Below, piece by piece: positions 1 to 7,346 of a stretch of DNA of 64,000 bases. The notes under the pieces are model-generated. The model was given only the letters and a program-made list of their open reading frames with translations, had not been told where the DNA came from and did no database searches. Each line of letters begins with the position of its first letter. The stretch's first letter is position 1. Position numbers and translations under genes: made by a program. The DNA comes from an uncultured Nitrospirales bacterium (GTDB lineage: Bacteria > Nitrospirota > Nitrospiria > Nitrospirales > UBA8639), in assembly GCA_958295805.1 (NCBI GenBank), contig OY282373.1, forward strand, positions 529,001-593,000. Direction: 5' to 3'.

Positions 1-1335
1 CTTGGCACCCTGGACGACAAGATCGAAGCAAACCGCCGCATGAACCAAACACTGGAGGCCATGGCGCAGGCGCTCTTCAAATCCTGGTTCATCGACTTCG
101 ACCCCGTCCACGCCAAAGCCACCCTCAACAACCATCACTCCCCCCTTGAGGGGGAGTCGGCAAGACAAGGGCGAAGCCCGCAGTCGCGCCGGTGGGGGGC
201 TATCCGACGCGGCTACACCCAACGCACCCTGACCACCGCCCAAACCCTCCGCTGCAACCGAACCGACGCCGAAGGGCTCCTTTGGCACTACCTGCGCAAC
301 AACCAACTCGACGGCCACCGCTTCCGCCGCCAGCACCCCATCGGCCCCTATATCGTCGATTTCGCCTGCCTGGCCCGAAAAATCCTGATCGAACTCGACG
401 GCAGCCAGCACGCGAAACGGCAAGACGACGACAAAAAACGAGACGCCTTCTTGCGCGCACGGGGCTACCGCGTCCTGCGCTTCTGGAACAACGAAGTCTT
501 CGAGAACTGCTTCGGGGTTCTGGAGCGCGTATACGAAGCCGTCACGGAGACCCCCCCACCGGAGCCGCCTGCGCCTGACGGCTTGACGGCTCCGACTCCC
601 CCTCAAGGGGGGAGTGATTGGACAGTCGAACGCGCCCGCGCCTATCTCGACAGCATGGACCCAGAAATCGCCGCCATGTTCCCCAACCGATTCGTGGACT
701 CGGAATTGGGCAAGATACCGGAAGGGTGGGAAGTAGGATGTTTTGGTGATGTTGTTGACCAGATCTCCGACAAGGAAAATCCGTTCACTTCACCTGATAC
801 TCTCTATCATCACTTCAGTATACCGGCTTTCGATGAAGACCAATGGCCCAAAACAGAGCATGGGGAGGACATTAAGAGCCAGAAATTGCGAGTGTTTCCC
901 GGAGTCATTCTGTTATCGAAACTCAACCCGGAAATTGATCGAGTCTGGCTTGTGGACGTCCAGCAAGGGGATCAAGCCGTGTGTTCAACAGAATTTTTGG
1001 TTCTTCGCTCTCGGTCGCCATACGGGAATGCTTTTTCCTATTGTCTTGCACGCTTTCCTGTCTTCCGACGGGCACTATGTTCGCTCGTGACCGGAACTTC
1101 AAAGAGCCATCAGCGTGCACACGCCAATGCCGTCTTGGCACTACCCATCATTCTATCTCCCAAGTCCTTGGCTGAAGCATTCGAAATGGCAACCACGATC
1201 TGTTTGCAAAAGGTTCAGGTGAATCGCCGTGAATCCCGCACCCTCGCCGCCCTGCGGGACGTGTTGCTCCCAAAGTTAGTTTCCGACAAAATTCGGATGT
1301 CCAGAATTTCCAAGGAGAATAATGATGCCAAGTAG
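1..1335 (+). CDS. hsdS: Type I restriction-modification specificity subunit HsdS, 5'-truncated by the window, with an in-frame DUF559 insertion
   Basis: The frame is open from base 1, so the true start lies upstream. The first residues and the following [16 protein letters not shown] stretch are the conserved central helix region found between the two target-recognition domains of HsdS. HsdS sequence resumes at about 620 ([30 protein letters not shown]) and continues through a second target-recognition domain to LLPKLVS at the C-terminus. Between them about 160 residues encode a DUF559 (Vsr/MutH-like) endonuclease domain, recognisable by [25 protein letters not shown] and [10 protein letters not shown], which is not part of any normal HsdS. 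The stop codon overlaps the start of the next gene by 14 bp. HsdS gives DNA sequence specificity to an HsdM2/HsdR complex; hsdM is presumably just outside the window. Whether the chimeric protein still folds and works is unknown. Confidence 0.88.
   Translation, partial: LGTLDDKIEANRRMNQTLEAMAQALFKSWFIDFDPVHAKATLNNHHSPLEGESARQGRSPQSRRWGAIRRGYTQRTLTTAQTLRCNRTDAEGLLWHYLRNNQLDGHRFRRQHPIGPYIVDFACLARKILIELDGSQHAKRQDDDKKRDAFLRARGYRVLRFWNNEVFENCFGVLERVYEAVTETPPPEPPAPDGLTAPTPPQGGSDWTVERARAYLDSMDPEIAAMFPNRFVDSELGKIPEGWEVGCFGDVVDQISDKENPFTSPDTLYHHFSIPAFDEDQWPKTEHGEDIKSQKLRVFPGVILLSKLNPEIDRVWLVDVQQGDQAVCSTEFLVLRSRSPYGNAFSYCLARFPVFRRALCSLVTGTSKSHQRAHANAVLALPIILSPKSLAEAFEMATTICLQKVQVNRRESRTLAALRDVLLPKLVSDKIRMSRISKENNDAK
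134..618. mobile_element. DUF559 endonuclease cassette bounded by perfect 27-bp inverted repeats, inserted in frame in hsdS
   Basis: Bases 134-160 and 592-618 are perfect reverse complements over 27 bp, each containing an internal near-palindrome (CCCCCTTGAGGGGG). A second imperfect inverted pair lies just inside (about 186-199 and 550-563). The enclosed 430 bp are open in the hsdS frame and encode a DUF559 domain whose key residues (the ExD/ExH-like IELDGSQH segment) look intact. The insertion adds a multiple of three and creates no stop, so the host frame is kept. The flanking amino acids on both sides join into a normal HsdS central region if the cassette is removed. A mobile or formerly mobile unit is the simplest inference; no target-site duplication is obvious. 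Confidence 0.75.
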
Positions 1336-3277
1336 AAACCGTCAATACAAGATGACCGTTGCTGGTCAACTTTTCAAACACCTTGGCCTCCAGATGTATT
1401 CCGGGGCCGTTCCCGCGATTTCTGAACTTATCTCAAATGCCTACGACGCAATGGCGAGAAACGTGTGGATCACAATTCCAACGGGACATTCAATTCAACA
1501 GATTGATGAAATCGTGGTCAAAGACGACGGCCACGGAATGAGTTTTGAGGAATGCAATTCGCTTTACCTGTTGGTGGGTAGGGACCGCCGTTCAGGTCAA
1601 AGCGAATGGACGAAAGCATATAATGGCGTGAGTCCCAGGAAAGTTCAAGGTCGGAAAGGTATCGGCAGACTTGCTGGATTCGGTATCGCCAACGGCATCG
1701 AGATCCAATCCGTCAAGGAAGAGGAAATAGCGCACTTCGCATTGGATTACGACGCGCTGACTAAGAATGACAACTTCGCGGACACCGAGGGATATACACC
1801 CGATACTTTATCTGATGATGGTAAGAGTACTACAGAAAAGCCTAACACAACCATAACGCTGTCCCGTCTGAAGATCAGCCGCGCTATTAAGGATGATGAG
1901 TTCAAACGGAGCATTGCTAGAAGGCTTCTCGTGCTCGATCAGAACTTTACGGTTCACGTGAACGGAACACCTATATCGAGGCAAGAAATTCCGTTTCAAT
2001 TTCGATTTCCAGAAAATACCGGCGAATGGGAAACGGCCGAGTTTGCGAATGGTCAGCAGATTCAATGGTGGGCGGGATTCTGCAAGGATACGATTCCAGC
2101 CGAAGAACATCGCGGGTTCGTCGTTTACGTACGCGGCAAATTGGCTCAGACGCCTTGGTTCTTTGACTTGAGCGGCGGCTTGTGGGGGCAACACGGGATG
2201 CAGTATCTCACTGGTGAAATCAAAGCGGATTTTCTCGACGAAAGAGAGGACCTGATCGCCACCGACAGAGGCACCGTGCGGTGGGAAGACCCCAGGGCAG
2301 TACCCCTGAAAGAATGGGGACGTAAAAAGATTAGAGATTTGCTGGAAACTTGGAGCGATAAAAGGAGTGAAGAAAAGAGCAAGAGTCCAAAAATAACCTT
2401 GTACGTGAAGCAGGCGGAAAAATTACCTGAAAACGATCGAAGAATATTTAAAAGCATAGTTAATCGCATTTGCGCCATTCCTCAACTTGGCGAACACAAA
2501 GACGGCCAAGATATTACTGACGAACTCGTCGGGTTCGTCTATAACGCGATGACGAACCGAAGTTTTCTCGACGCGATAAGGAGACTAAACACTGCCTCGC
2601 CGGAGGATATTAGGCATTTAGAACAAGTCCTTTCTGAGTGGGACATCATCGAAGCCGTAAATACCGCGCATCTCGTCAAGGGGCGCGTGGAAATCATTCA
2701 GAAATTCGCACAAATGATCAAGAATCAAGTCCGAGAGAAACCGGACATGCAGAACTATCTTCGGGATCATCCGTGGTTAATTGATCCTAAGTGGACGATG
2801 TTGGCGCATGAGCAGTCGTTAGATCGAATGATTTGCGACAAGTTCCAGATTTCCCCTTCGAAAGAGCGCGAAGGTGCGCGACGCCTCGATTTCTTCTGTC
2901 TCGGCGATCTCCAGACAACTCACGTGGTGGAAGTAAAGCGTCCGGGGTCTCTTGTTGGTCGGGAGGAATTTGATCAAATTCGAGACTATGTTTTGTTCCT
3001 CAAAAAAGAACTTCAGCAAGGAGCAACAAACAGCGAATATAACAGAGCCGTTGTGAAGGGACTGTTAATCGCAGATCGAATCCGTCCCGGGGATGAAGGA
3101 CACGCAAACATGGGACAAGAAGCAGGAATATTCGATATTCGAAAGTGGGAGAACTTGCTGAGAACCGCCCAATCAATGCACAAAGAATTTCTTGACGCCG
3201 TTACGAAACGTGCACCTAATGACGACCCAAGAATAGTTCAACTATCAGAGGAAAACGGAATCAATGCATTAGGCTGA
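1322..3277 (+). CDS. GHKL-type ATPase with C-terminal PD-(D/E)xK-like domain, restriction-modification associated
   Basis: The 651-residue protein has the GHKL ATPase signature: N-box E35-L-I-S-N39-A-Y-D42-A, G1 box around D68-D-G-H-G72, and G2 box G110-R-K-G-I-G115-R. This resembles HSP90/MutL/MORC-like ATPases. Near the C-terminus, D523 followed by E537-V-K539 within predicted beta strands fits a PD-(D/E)xK nuclease core of the DUF4263/Shedu kind, though this is pattern-based. The start ATG (1322) has AAGGAG six bases upstream and overlaps hsdS. Only 7 bp separate it from the methyltransferase. MutL/MORC-like GHKL ATPases next to a C5-methyltransferase and a Vsr-type nuclease are a known class of restriction-modification partner. 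The likely role is an ATP-driven clamp or sensor that activates cleavage of unmethylated DNA; the exact activity is inferred. Confidence 0.8.
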   Translation: MMPSRNRQYKMTVAGQLFKHLGLQMYSGAVPAISELISNAYDAMARNVWITIPTGHSIQQIDEIVVKDDGHGMSFEECNSLYLLVGRDRRSGQSEWTKAYNGVSPRKVQGRKGIGRLAGFGIANGIEIQSVKEEEIAHFALDYDALTKNDNFADTEGYTPDTLSDDGKSTTEKPNTTITLSRLKISRAIKDDEFKRSIARRLLVLDQNFTVHVNGTPISRQEIPFQFRFPENTGEWETAEFANGQQIQWWAGFCKDTIPAEEHRGFVVYVRGKLAQTPWFFDLSGGLWGQHGMQYLTGEIKADFLDEREDLIATDRGTVRWEDPRAVPLKEWGRKKIRDLLETWSDKRSEEKSKSPKITLYVKQAEKLPENDRRIFKSIVNRICAIPQLGEHKDGQDITDELVGFVYNAMTNRSFLDAIRRLNTASPEDIRHLEQVLSEWDIIEAVNTAHLVKGRVEIIQKFAQMIKNQVREKPDMQNYLRDHPWLIDPKWTMLAHEQSLDRMICDKFQISPSKEREGARRLDFFCLGDLQTTHVVEVKRPGSLVGREEFDQIRDYVLFLKKELQQGATNSEYNRAVVKGLLIADRIRPGDEGHANMGQEAGIFDIRKWENLLRTAQSMHKEFLDAVTKRAPNDDPRIVQLSEENGINALG

Positions 3278-3284
3278 GGGGACG

Positions 3285-4406
3285 ATGGCGTTTAAGGAAA
3301 CGAACACAACGAAGCCCCTTGCGATAGATTTATTCGCCGGTTGTGGCGGGCTGACTAGGGGCCTGCGGGGCGCGGGCTTTCAGGTCGCGGCAGCGGTGGA
3401 AATCGATGCCATCGCGGCTCGGACGTATCAATGGAATAACCGACGAACTCCGCTGCTCGAAGAGGATATTCGCAACGTATCCGCTTCGGAACTCTTACGG
3501 ATAGCCGGCAGCAAGCAGATTTCTCTTTTGGCCGGTTGCGCACCTTGTCAAGGATTTTGTTCCTTGACGACCAAGTACAAGAGAGATGACCCGCGCAACG
3601 AACTTTTTCTCAAAATGGCCTATCTGATCGAAGATATTCGCCCCAAGGCCGTTATGATGGAAAACGTATCTGGCCTCGTGCATCGCGGGAAACCCATTTT
3701 TGATGAGTTTCTAAACATTCTTCAAAGAAGCGGATATCAGAGTGCGTGGCGTATTGAACAAATGGCCGACTTCGGCATCCCGCAATCTCGGCATCGTTTG
3801 GTTCTTTTGGCCGGTCTTGGGTTCGAGATTCCATTCCCCGAACCAACCCGAACTCGGTCTCCGAAAAGGGGGTCCGCTCTGCGTCCATGGCAGACCGTGC
3901 GGGAGGCAATCGGCCACGTGAGACACCCAGTTACGCTCAAGACGGCATTCCACCACGGCGGCCCACGACGGTATAACTGGCACGTCGTCAGGGACATTCA
4001 ACGACAAGTGAAGGAACGACTCCAAGCGGCGGAACCTGGACGAACGTGGTTGAAGGTTGACGAGTCGGTGCGTCCCCGCTGTCATCAGAATGGATACAAG
4101 GGATTCACGAACGTCTACGGGAGAATGGCGTGGGACCACGTAGCCCCGACGATCACGGGTGGATGCACCACGTCAAGCAAGGGTCGGTTTGGACATCCTG
4201 ACAAGCGGCGATTTACGATCTCCGTTCGCGAGGCCGCCTTGCTGCAAACGTTTCCCGAACGTTACGGCTTCATCACGGATCAGATGGATGCCGTGTGCAA
4301 CCTTATTGGCAACGCGGTTCCACCACTGTACGCCAAGCAAGCCGCCACGAGCATTTTAGCCGCGCTTAGGGAGCACGATTGTCGAAAGTTTGGTACAAAG
4401 CGATGA
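3285..4406 (+). CDS. DNA (cytosine-5)-methyltransferase
   Basis: The 373-residue protein has the ordered C5-methyltransferase motifs: motif I DLFAGCGGLTRGL for AdoMet binding near the N-terminus, motif IV with the catalytic cysteine C88 in APCQGF, motif VI ENVSGL, motif VIII RHRLVLL, a target recognition region containing the TITGGCTTSSKGR segment, and motif X IGNAVPP. Length is typical of single-domain Dcm/HpaII-type enzymes. It transfers a methyl group from AdoMet to C5 of cytosine in a recognition site that cannot be read from the sequence. The gene lies 7 bp after the GHKL ATPase and overlaps the Vsr-like gene by ATGA, so the three are probably co-transcribed and co-translated. It protects host DNA from the nuclease(s) of this cassette. 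Confidence 0.93.
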   Translation: MAFKETNTTKPLAIDLFAGCGGLTRGLRGAGFQVAAAVEIDAIAARTYQWNNRRTPLLEEDIRNVSASELLRIAGSKQISLLAGCAPCQGFCSLTTKYKRDDPRNELFLKMAYLIEDIRPKAVMMENVSGLVHRGKPIFDEFLNILQRSGYQSAWRIEQMADFGIPQSRHRLVLLAGLGFEIPFPEPTRTRSPKRGSALRPWQTVREAIGHVRHPVTLKTAFHHGGPRRYNWHVVRDIQRQVKERLQAAEPGRTWLKVDESVRPRCHQNGYKGFTNVYGRMAWDHVAPTITGGCTTSSKGRFGHPDKRRFTISVREAALLQTFPERYGFITDQMDAVCNLIGNAVPPLYAKQAATSILAALREHDCRKFGTKR

Positions 4407-4852
4407 GTTGGTGGCCCGGCAATCCTCAAAAGGAGAGAACGACATTTGGCGATTTAAGCAGGCGTGAACTCATGTCTCGTGTACGCAGTACTGGAAACCA
4501 GACCACGGAGAAGCGTCTTGCTTCCTTGCTAAGGAAGGCCCGTTTGACCGGTTGGCGTAGACACCAACCGATGCCCGGCCGCCCGGATTTCGTTTGGCCG
4601 AATCTGAGGGTTGCCGTTTTCGTTGATGGATGCTTTTGGCACGGCCATAACTGTGGCAGAAACGTTACGCCAAAGACAAACGCGAAGGCATGGAGAGACA
4701 AGATAAAACGCAATCAAGTCAGGGACCAACGAATTACCCGTGGCCTCCGACGGCTAGGCTGGAAGGTTATACGCATATGGGAGTGCCGTCTGACCAAGGA
4801 ACCTGATCGCTGCGTGCGAAGAATACAATTTAAACTCGAAGAAAGACGCTAA
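4403..4852 (+). CDS. vsr: Very-short-patch-repair (Vsr)-type DNA endonuclease
   Basis: This 149-residue protein matches the Vsr family: the MSRVRSTGNQTTEKRLASLL opening, RPDFVWP, then VAVFVDGCFWHGHNC with the catalytic Asp and the FWH segment, and KIKRNQVRDQ followed by GWKVIRIWEC. Vsr nicks 5' of T:G mismatches created by deamination of 5-methylcytosine, but Vsr-like proteins next to C5-methyltransferases plus GHKL ATPases may instead serve as the restriction nuclease. I prefer the ATG at 4403, because it forms an ATGA overlap with the methyltransferase stop; a TTG at 4379 would add eight residues. Cysteine and histidine residues that form the structural zinc site of Vsr appear at least partly present. 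Confidence 0.9.
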   Translation: MSWWPGNPQKERTTFGDLSRRELMSRVRSTGNQTTEKRLASLLRKARLTGWRRHQPMPGRPDFVWPNLRVAVFVDGCFWHGHNCGRNVTPKTNAKAWRDKIKRNQVRDQRITRGLRRLGWKVIRIWECRLTKEPDRCVRRIQFKLEERR

Positions 4853-4927
4853 ATGTGACAACCCTCACCGAATGCCCAAACTGACCTTCGGCGAGTTGAG
4901 GGTAAAGGGAATGGAGGCGAAAACAGC

Positions 4928-5056
4928 GTGATTGACCCAATCCATTCGTTGGCATTTTCGATCAAGGCTAATCGCGGCGTGTATGCACTTCTTCTTGGTT
5001 CGGGTCTGTCGAGAGCGGCGAAGATTCCAACGGTGCAGGTGGAGAGGGTTGTATGA
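4928..5056 (+). pseudogene. N-terminal remnant of a SIR2-like defence protein
   Basis: From a GTG at 4928 the frame reads DPIHSLAFSIKAN, then GVYALLLGSGLSRAAKIPT, followed by eight unrelated residues and a stop. The GSGLSRAAKIPT segment is the hallmark NAD-binding N-terminus of SIR2-like proteins found in bacterial defence genes, which normally continue for several hundred residues (with GWEV right after IPT). Homology stops abruptly after IPT, so a deletion has removed the rest. The stop overlaps the TPR gene start (ATGA at 5053-5056), and the GTG overlaps the stop of a 19-codon reading frame at 4872-4931. I read this as a decayed gene in the island; a functional 42-residue peptide seems unlikely. 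Confidence 0.7.
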
Positions 5057-6780
5057 CTGATGAACCCAAGCACGAACATCTGACATCCGCGCCGGACGAT
5101 GCAGGCAAGGCTGCCGATGTCGAAATGCAGAGCCGTTTCAACGATCTCAGACGTGAAGTTCTCGAAGGCCGTGTGAAGCTTGTTGATTGGTGGCTCACCG
5201 CTACGGCCATATTTCTGACGTTGCTTGGTATTGTCGCCGTTATTGCCGGTTATCTCAGTTTCAAGACGTTCCGCGAAATCGAAGGCGAAGCCCGCCAAAA
5301 TATGGTGTTGTCCAAGCAACATGCAGAAGAAGCTAGGAGCCTTGTCAATGAGATCAAAGGGAAACGCGATGAGGCTGAGTCGATTGTGGCCGGATTGAAC
5401 GCGGAGGCTGTCGGTAAAGACCCGGATAAGGCTAGCGAGGCTGCGAAAAGTGTTCAAGAGAATCCCACGGCATCCCCGATACACCAAGCCATTGCCGTTG
5501 CTGTCCTGCTTCAACAGCAAGGAAAAATCGAGGAGGCACTCGAAAAGTGGCGTTCCATCGCCAATGTTGCGGAAGGAACGGACAAAGAACTTGAGGCTCG
5601 TGCATGGTTCTCCGTCGGCTATCTCTACTTCAAGAAAGGAGAGAAATCTGATTTCAAGGCGGCGATAAATGCCTACACCAAGACACTCCAACTGAAGCCA
5701 GACTTGGCCAAAGCCTACAACAACCGAGGTGTTGCGAACAGCAAGCTTGGTCAACATGCCGCTGCCATTGAGGACTACGACGCGGCGCTCCGATTTAAGC
5801 TGGACTATCCTGAAGCCTACAACAATCGGGGTAATGCGAAGCACGACCTTGGTCAACGTGCCGCTGCCATTGAGGACTACGATACGGCGCTCCGATTGAA
5901 ACCGGACTTGGCTGAAGCCTACAACAACCGGGGTAGTGCGAAGGACGACCTTGGTCAACATGCCGCTGCCATTGAGGACTACGATACGGCGCTCCGATTG
6001 AAGCCGGACTATGCTGAAGCCTACAACAATCGGGGTAATGTGAAGAACAACCTTGGCCAACATGCCGTTGCCATTGAGGACTACGATGCGGCGCTCCGAT
6101 TGAAACCGAACTTGGCCGAAACCTACAACAATCGGGGTAATGCGAAGGACGACCTTGGTCAACATGCCGCGGCCATCAAGGACTACGACGCGGCGCTCCG
6201 ATTGAAACCGGACTTGGCCGAAGCCTACAACAACCGGGGTAGTGCGAAGGACGACCTTGGTCAACATGCCGCGGCCATCAAGGACTACGATACGGCGCTC
6301 CGATTGAAGCCGGACTTGTCTGAAGTCTACAACAACCGGGGTAATGCGAAGAGCAAGCTTGGTCAACATGCTGCTGCCATCAAGGACTACGATGCGGCGC
6401 TCCGATTGAAGCCGGACTATACTGAAGCCTACTACAATCGGGGTAATGCGAAGAACAACCTTGGCCAACGTGCCGCTGCTATCAAGGACTACGACACGGT
6501 ACTCCGATTGAAGCCGGACTATGCTGAAGCCTACAACAACCGGGGTAGTGCGAAGAGCGACCTTGGCCAACATGCCGCTGCCATCAAGGACTACGACGCG
6601 GCGCTTCGGCTGAAGCCGGATTTGGCCGAAGTTTACAGGAACAGGGGCGTTACCAATGCGCGACTGGGCCGCAAGGACGAGGCTCGGCGGGATTTACAGA
6701 AGGCGCTTGACTTGGCTCGAAAGGGGGGCAACGAAGAATTGGCAACCAGATTGGAACAACGTCTCCAAAACCTTGAATGA
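5053..6780 (+). CDS. Membrane-anchored tetratricopeptide-repeat protein with near-identical tandem repeats
   Basis: The 575-residue protein has a hydrophilic N-terminus, one transmembrane segment at about residues 46-70 (WWLTATAIFLTLLGIVAVIA), a coiled-coil-like stretch (about 75-130), a linker, and ten 34-residue TPR units from about residue 210 onward. Nine of these are almost identical (YNNRGNAK..LGQHAAAI.DYDAALRLKPD). The protein likely displays a superhelical binding surface on one side of the inner membrane. Ligand and role are unknown. Its position after the methyltransferase/Vsr cassette and a SIR2 remnant, with an ATGA overlap, suggests it travelled with a defence module. A purine-rich Shine-Dalgarno-like GGTGGAGAGGG precedes the ATG. 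Confidence 0.85.
   Translation: MTDEPKHEHLTSAPDDAGKAADVEMQSRFNDLRREVLEGRVKLVDWWLTATAIFLTLLGIVAVIAGYLSFKTFREIEGEARQNMVLSKQHAEEARSLVNEIKGKRDEAESIVAGLNAEAVGKDPDKASEAAKSVQENPTASPIHQAIAVAVLLQQQGKIEEALEKWRSIANVAEGTDKELEARAWFSVGYLYFKKGEKSDFKAAINAYTKTLQLKPDLAKAYNNRGVANSKLGQHAAAIEDYDAALRFKLDYPEAYNNRGNAKHDLGQRAAAIEDYDTALRLKPDLAEAYNNRGSAKDDLGQHAAAIEDYDTALRLKPDYAEAYNNRGNVKNNLGQHAVAIEDYDAALRLKPNLAETYNNRGNAKDDLGQHAAAIKDYDAALRLKPDLAEAYNNRGSAKDDLGQHAAAIKDYDTALRLKPDLSEVYNNRGNAKSKLGQHAAAIKDYDAALRLKPDYTEAYYNRGNAKNNLGQRAAAIKDYDTVLRLKPDYAEAYNNRGSAKSDLGQHAAAIKDYDAALRLKPDLAEVYRNRGVTNARLGRKDEARRDLQKALDLARKGGNEELATRLEQRLQNLE
5713..6631 (+). repeat. Nine near-identical 102-bp tandem repeats encoding TPR units
   Basis: The DNA repeats with a 102-bp period, each unit containing variants of CTTGGTCAACATGCCGCTGC and GGCGCTCCGATTGAA. 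Differences are concentrated at a few codons, such as the AKDD/AKNN/AKSK positions and EDYD/KDYD. Nucleotide near-identity, not only protein similarity, implies recent unit expansion or gene conversion; unit number probably varies between strains. Confidence 0.9.
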
Positions 6781-6891
6781 ACAATCACGAAGCAGACAGC
6801 ACCGAATCCATCGTTAATCAGGCCCCCTCCTGTTTGGCATAAGTCAATATAGTGGTCTATACTAAACCAGTCTATCTTACAGAGAGGAGTT

Positions 6892-7158
6892 GTGGCCGTG
6901 GACAATTCAAAATCCCGTCGTGTCTGGACCGTTGCTGAGGCTAAAGCGAGACTGTCCGAGATTTTCCGTTTTGCCGAAGAAGAGGGACCGCAACGCATCA
7001 GCACCCGGAAATCCTTCGTCGTCGTACCTGAGTGCCTCTGGCGGCCCTTGGCACCGGCACGCAAACCTCTGGGACAGTGGCTGGTTGAGAACTCGCCTCG
7101 TGGCGCGAATCTGGAGATTCACGGTGAGAGAAAGTCACGGCGCCCCATTCCCTTCTGA
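6892..7158 (+). CDS. Phd/YefM-family antitoxin-like protein without a visible toxin partner
   Basis: The 88-residue protein opens with VWTVAEAKARLSEIFRFAEE, then GPQRISTRKSFVVVPECLW, the usual pattern of Phd/YefM antitoxins (DNA-binding N-terminal domain, flexible C-terminus that neutralises a toxin). It starts at GTG 6892, preceded by GAGAGGAG. Upstream, TAGT and ACTA half-sites at 6850-6864 could be part of an autoregulatory operator, but they are short. The gene that normally follows, a PIN-domain or Doc/RelE toxin, is absent: the next sequence is a 46-codon frame leading into hsdR. It may be an orphan antitoxin or a remnant of a TA module. Confidence 0.75.
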   Translation: MAVDNSKSRRVWTVAEAKARLSEIFRFAEEEGPQRISTRKSFVVVPECLWRPLAPARKPLGQWLVENSPRGANLEIHGERKSRRPIPF

Positions 7159-7205
7159 AACCGCTGTTCAGCGCGTATTTCAAAAAATTGCATCTCCCCA
7201 ATCTC

Positions 7206-7346
7206 ATGGAGAAAAAGGGCTTCTACGTGCTTGCCGCGTATGTTCCCGAGCATGAAATAGATCCGGAAATCGGCGAGAAGCTGGACGAAATTGCCCGCGT
7301 CGCGAACGCCGGAAGAGATGCCACGTTGACGGAGGGTTGGCGATAA
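7206..7346 (+). CDS. Small hypothetical protein overlapping hsdR
   Basis: From ATG 7206 a 46-residue acidic peptide is encoded ([18 protein letters not shown] near the start), ending at a TAA that overlaps the proposed hsdR start by 10 bp. The frame is also open upstream to about 7150 in the same phase, so this could be the tail of a longer, truncated protein whose 5' part was replaced by the Phd-type gene. I do not recognise the family. Good codon composition and the overlap with hsdR support its being real or recently real. Confidence 0.4.
   Translation: MEKKGFYVLAAYVPEHEIDPEIGEKLDEIARVANAGRDATLTEGWR

Noticed and set aside
4849-6573. A 574-codon reverse-strand frame opposite the TPR gene
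   Set aside because: It is a product of the 102-bp tandem repeat having no stop in that phase; the forward frame has a TPR fold, a membrane segment and a ribosome-binding site.
5713-6631. Tandem repeats as a possible CRISPR array
   Set aside because: Period of 102 bp without unique spacers, fully coding, no cas genes.
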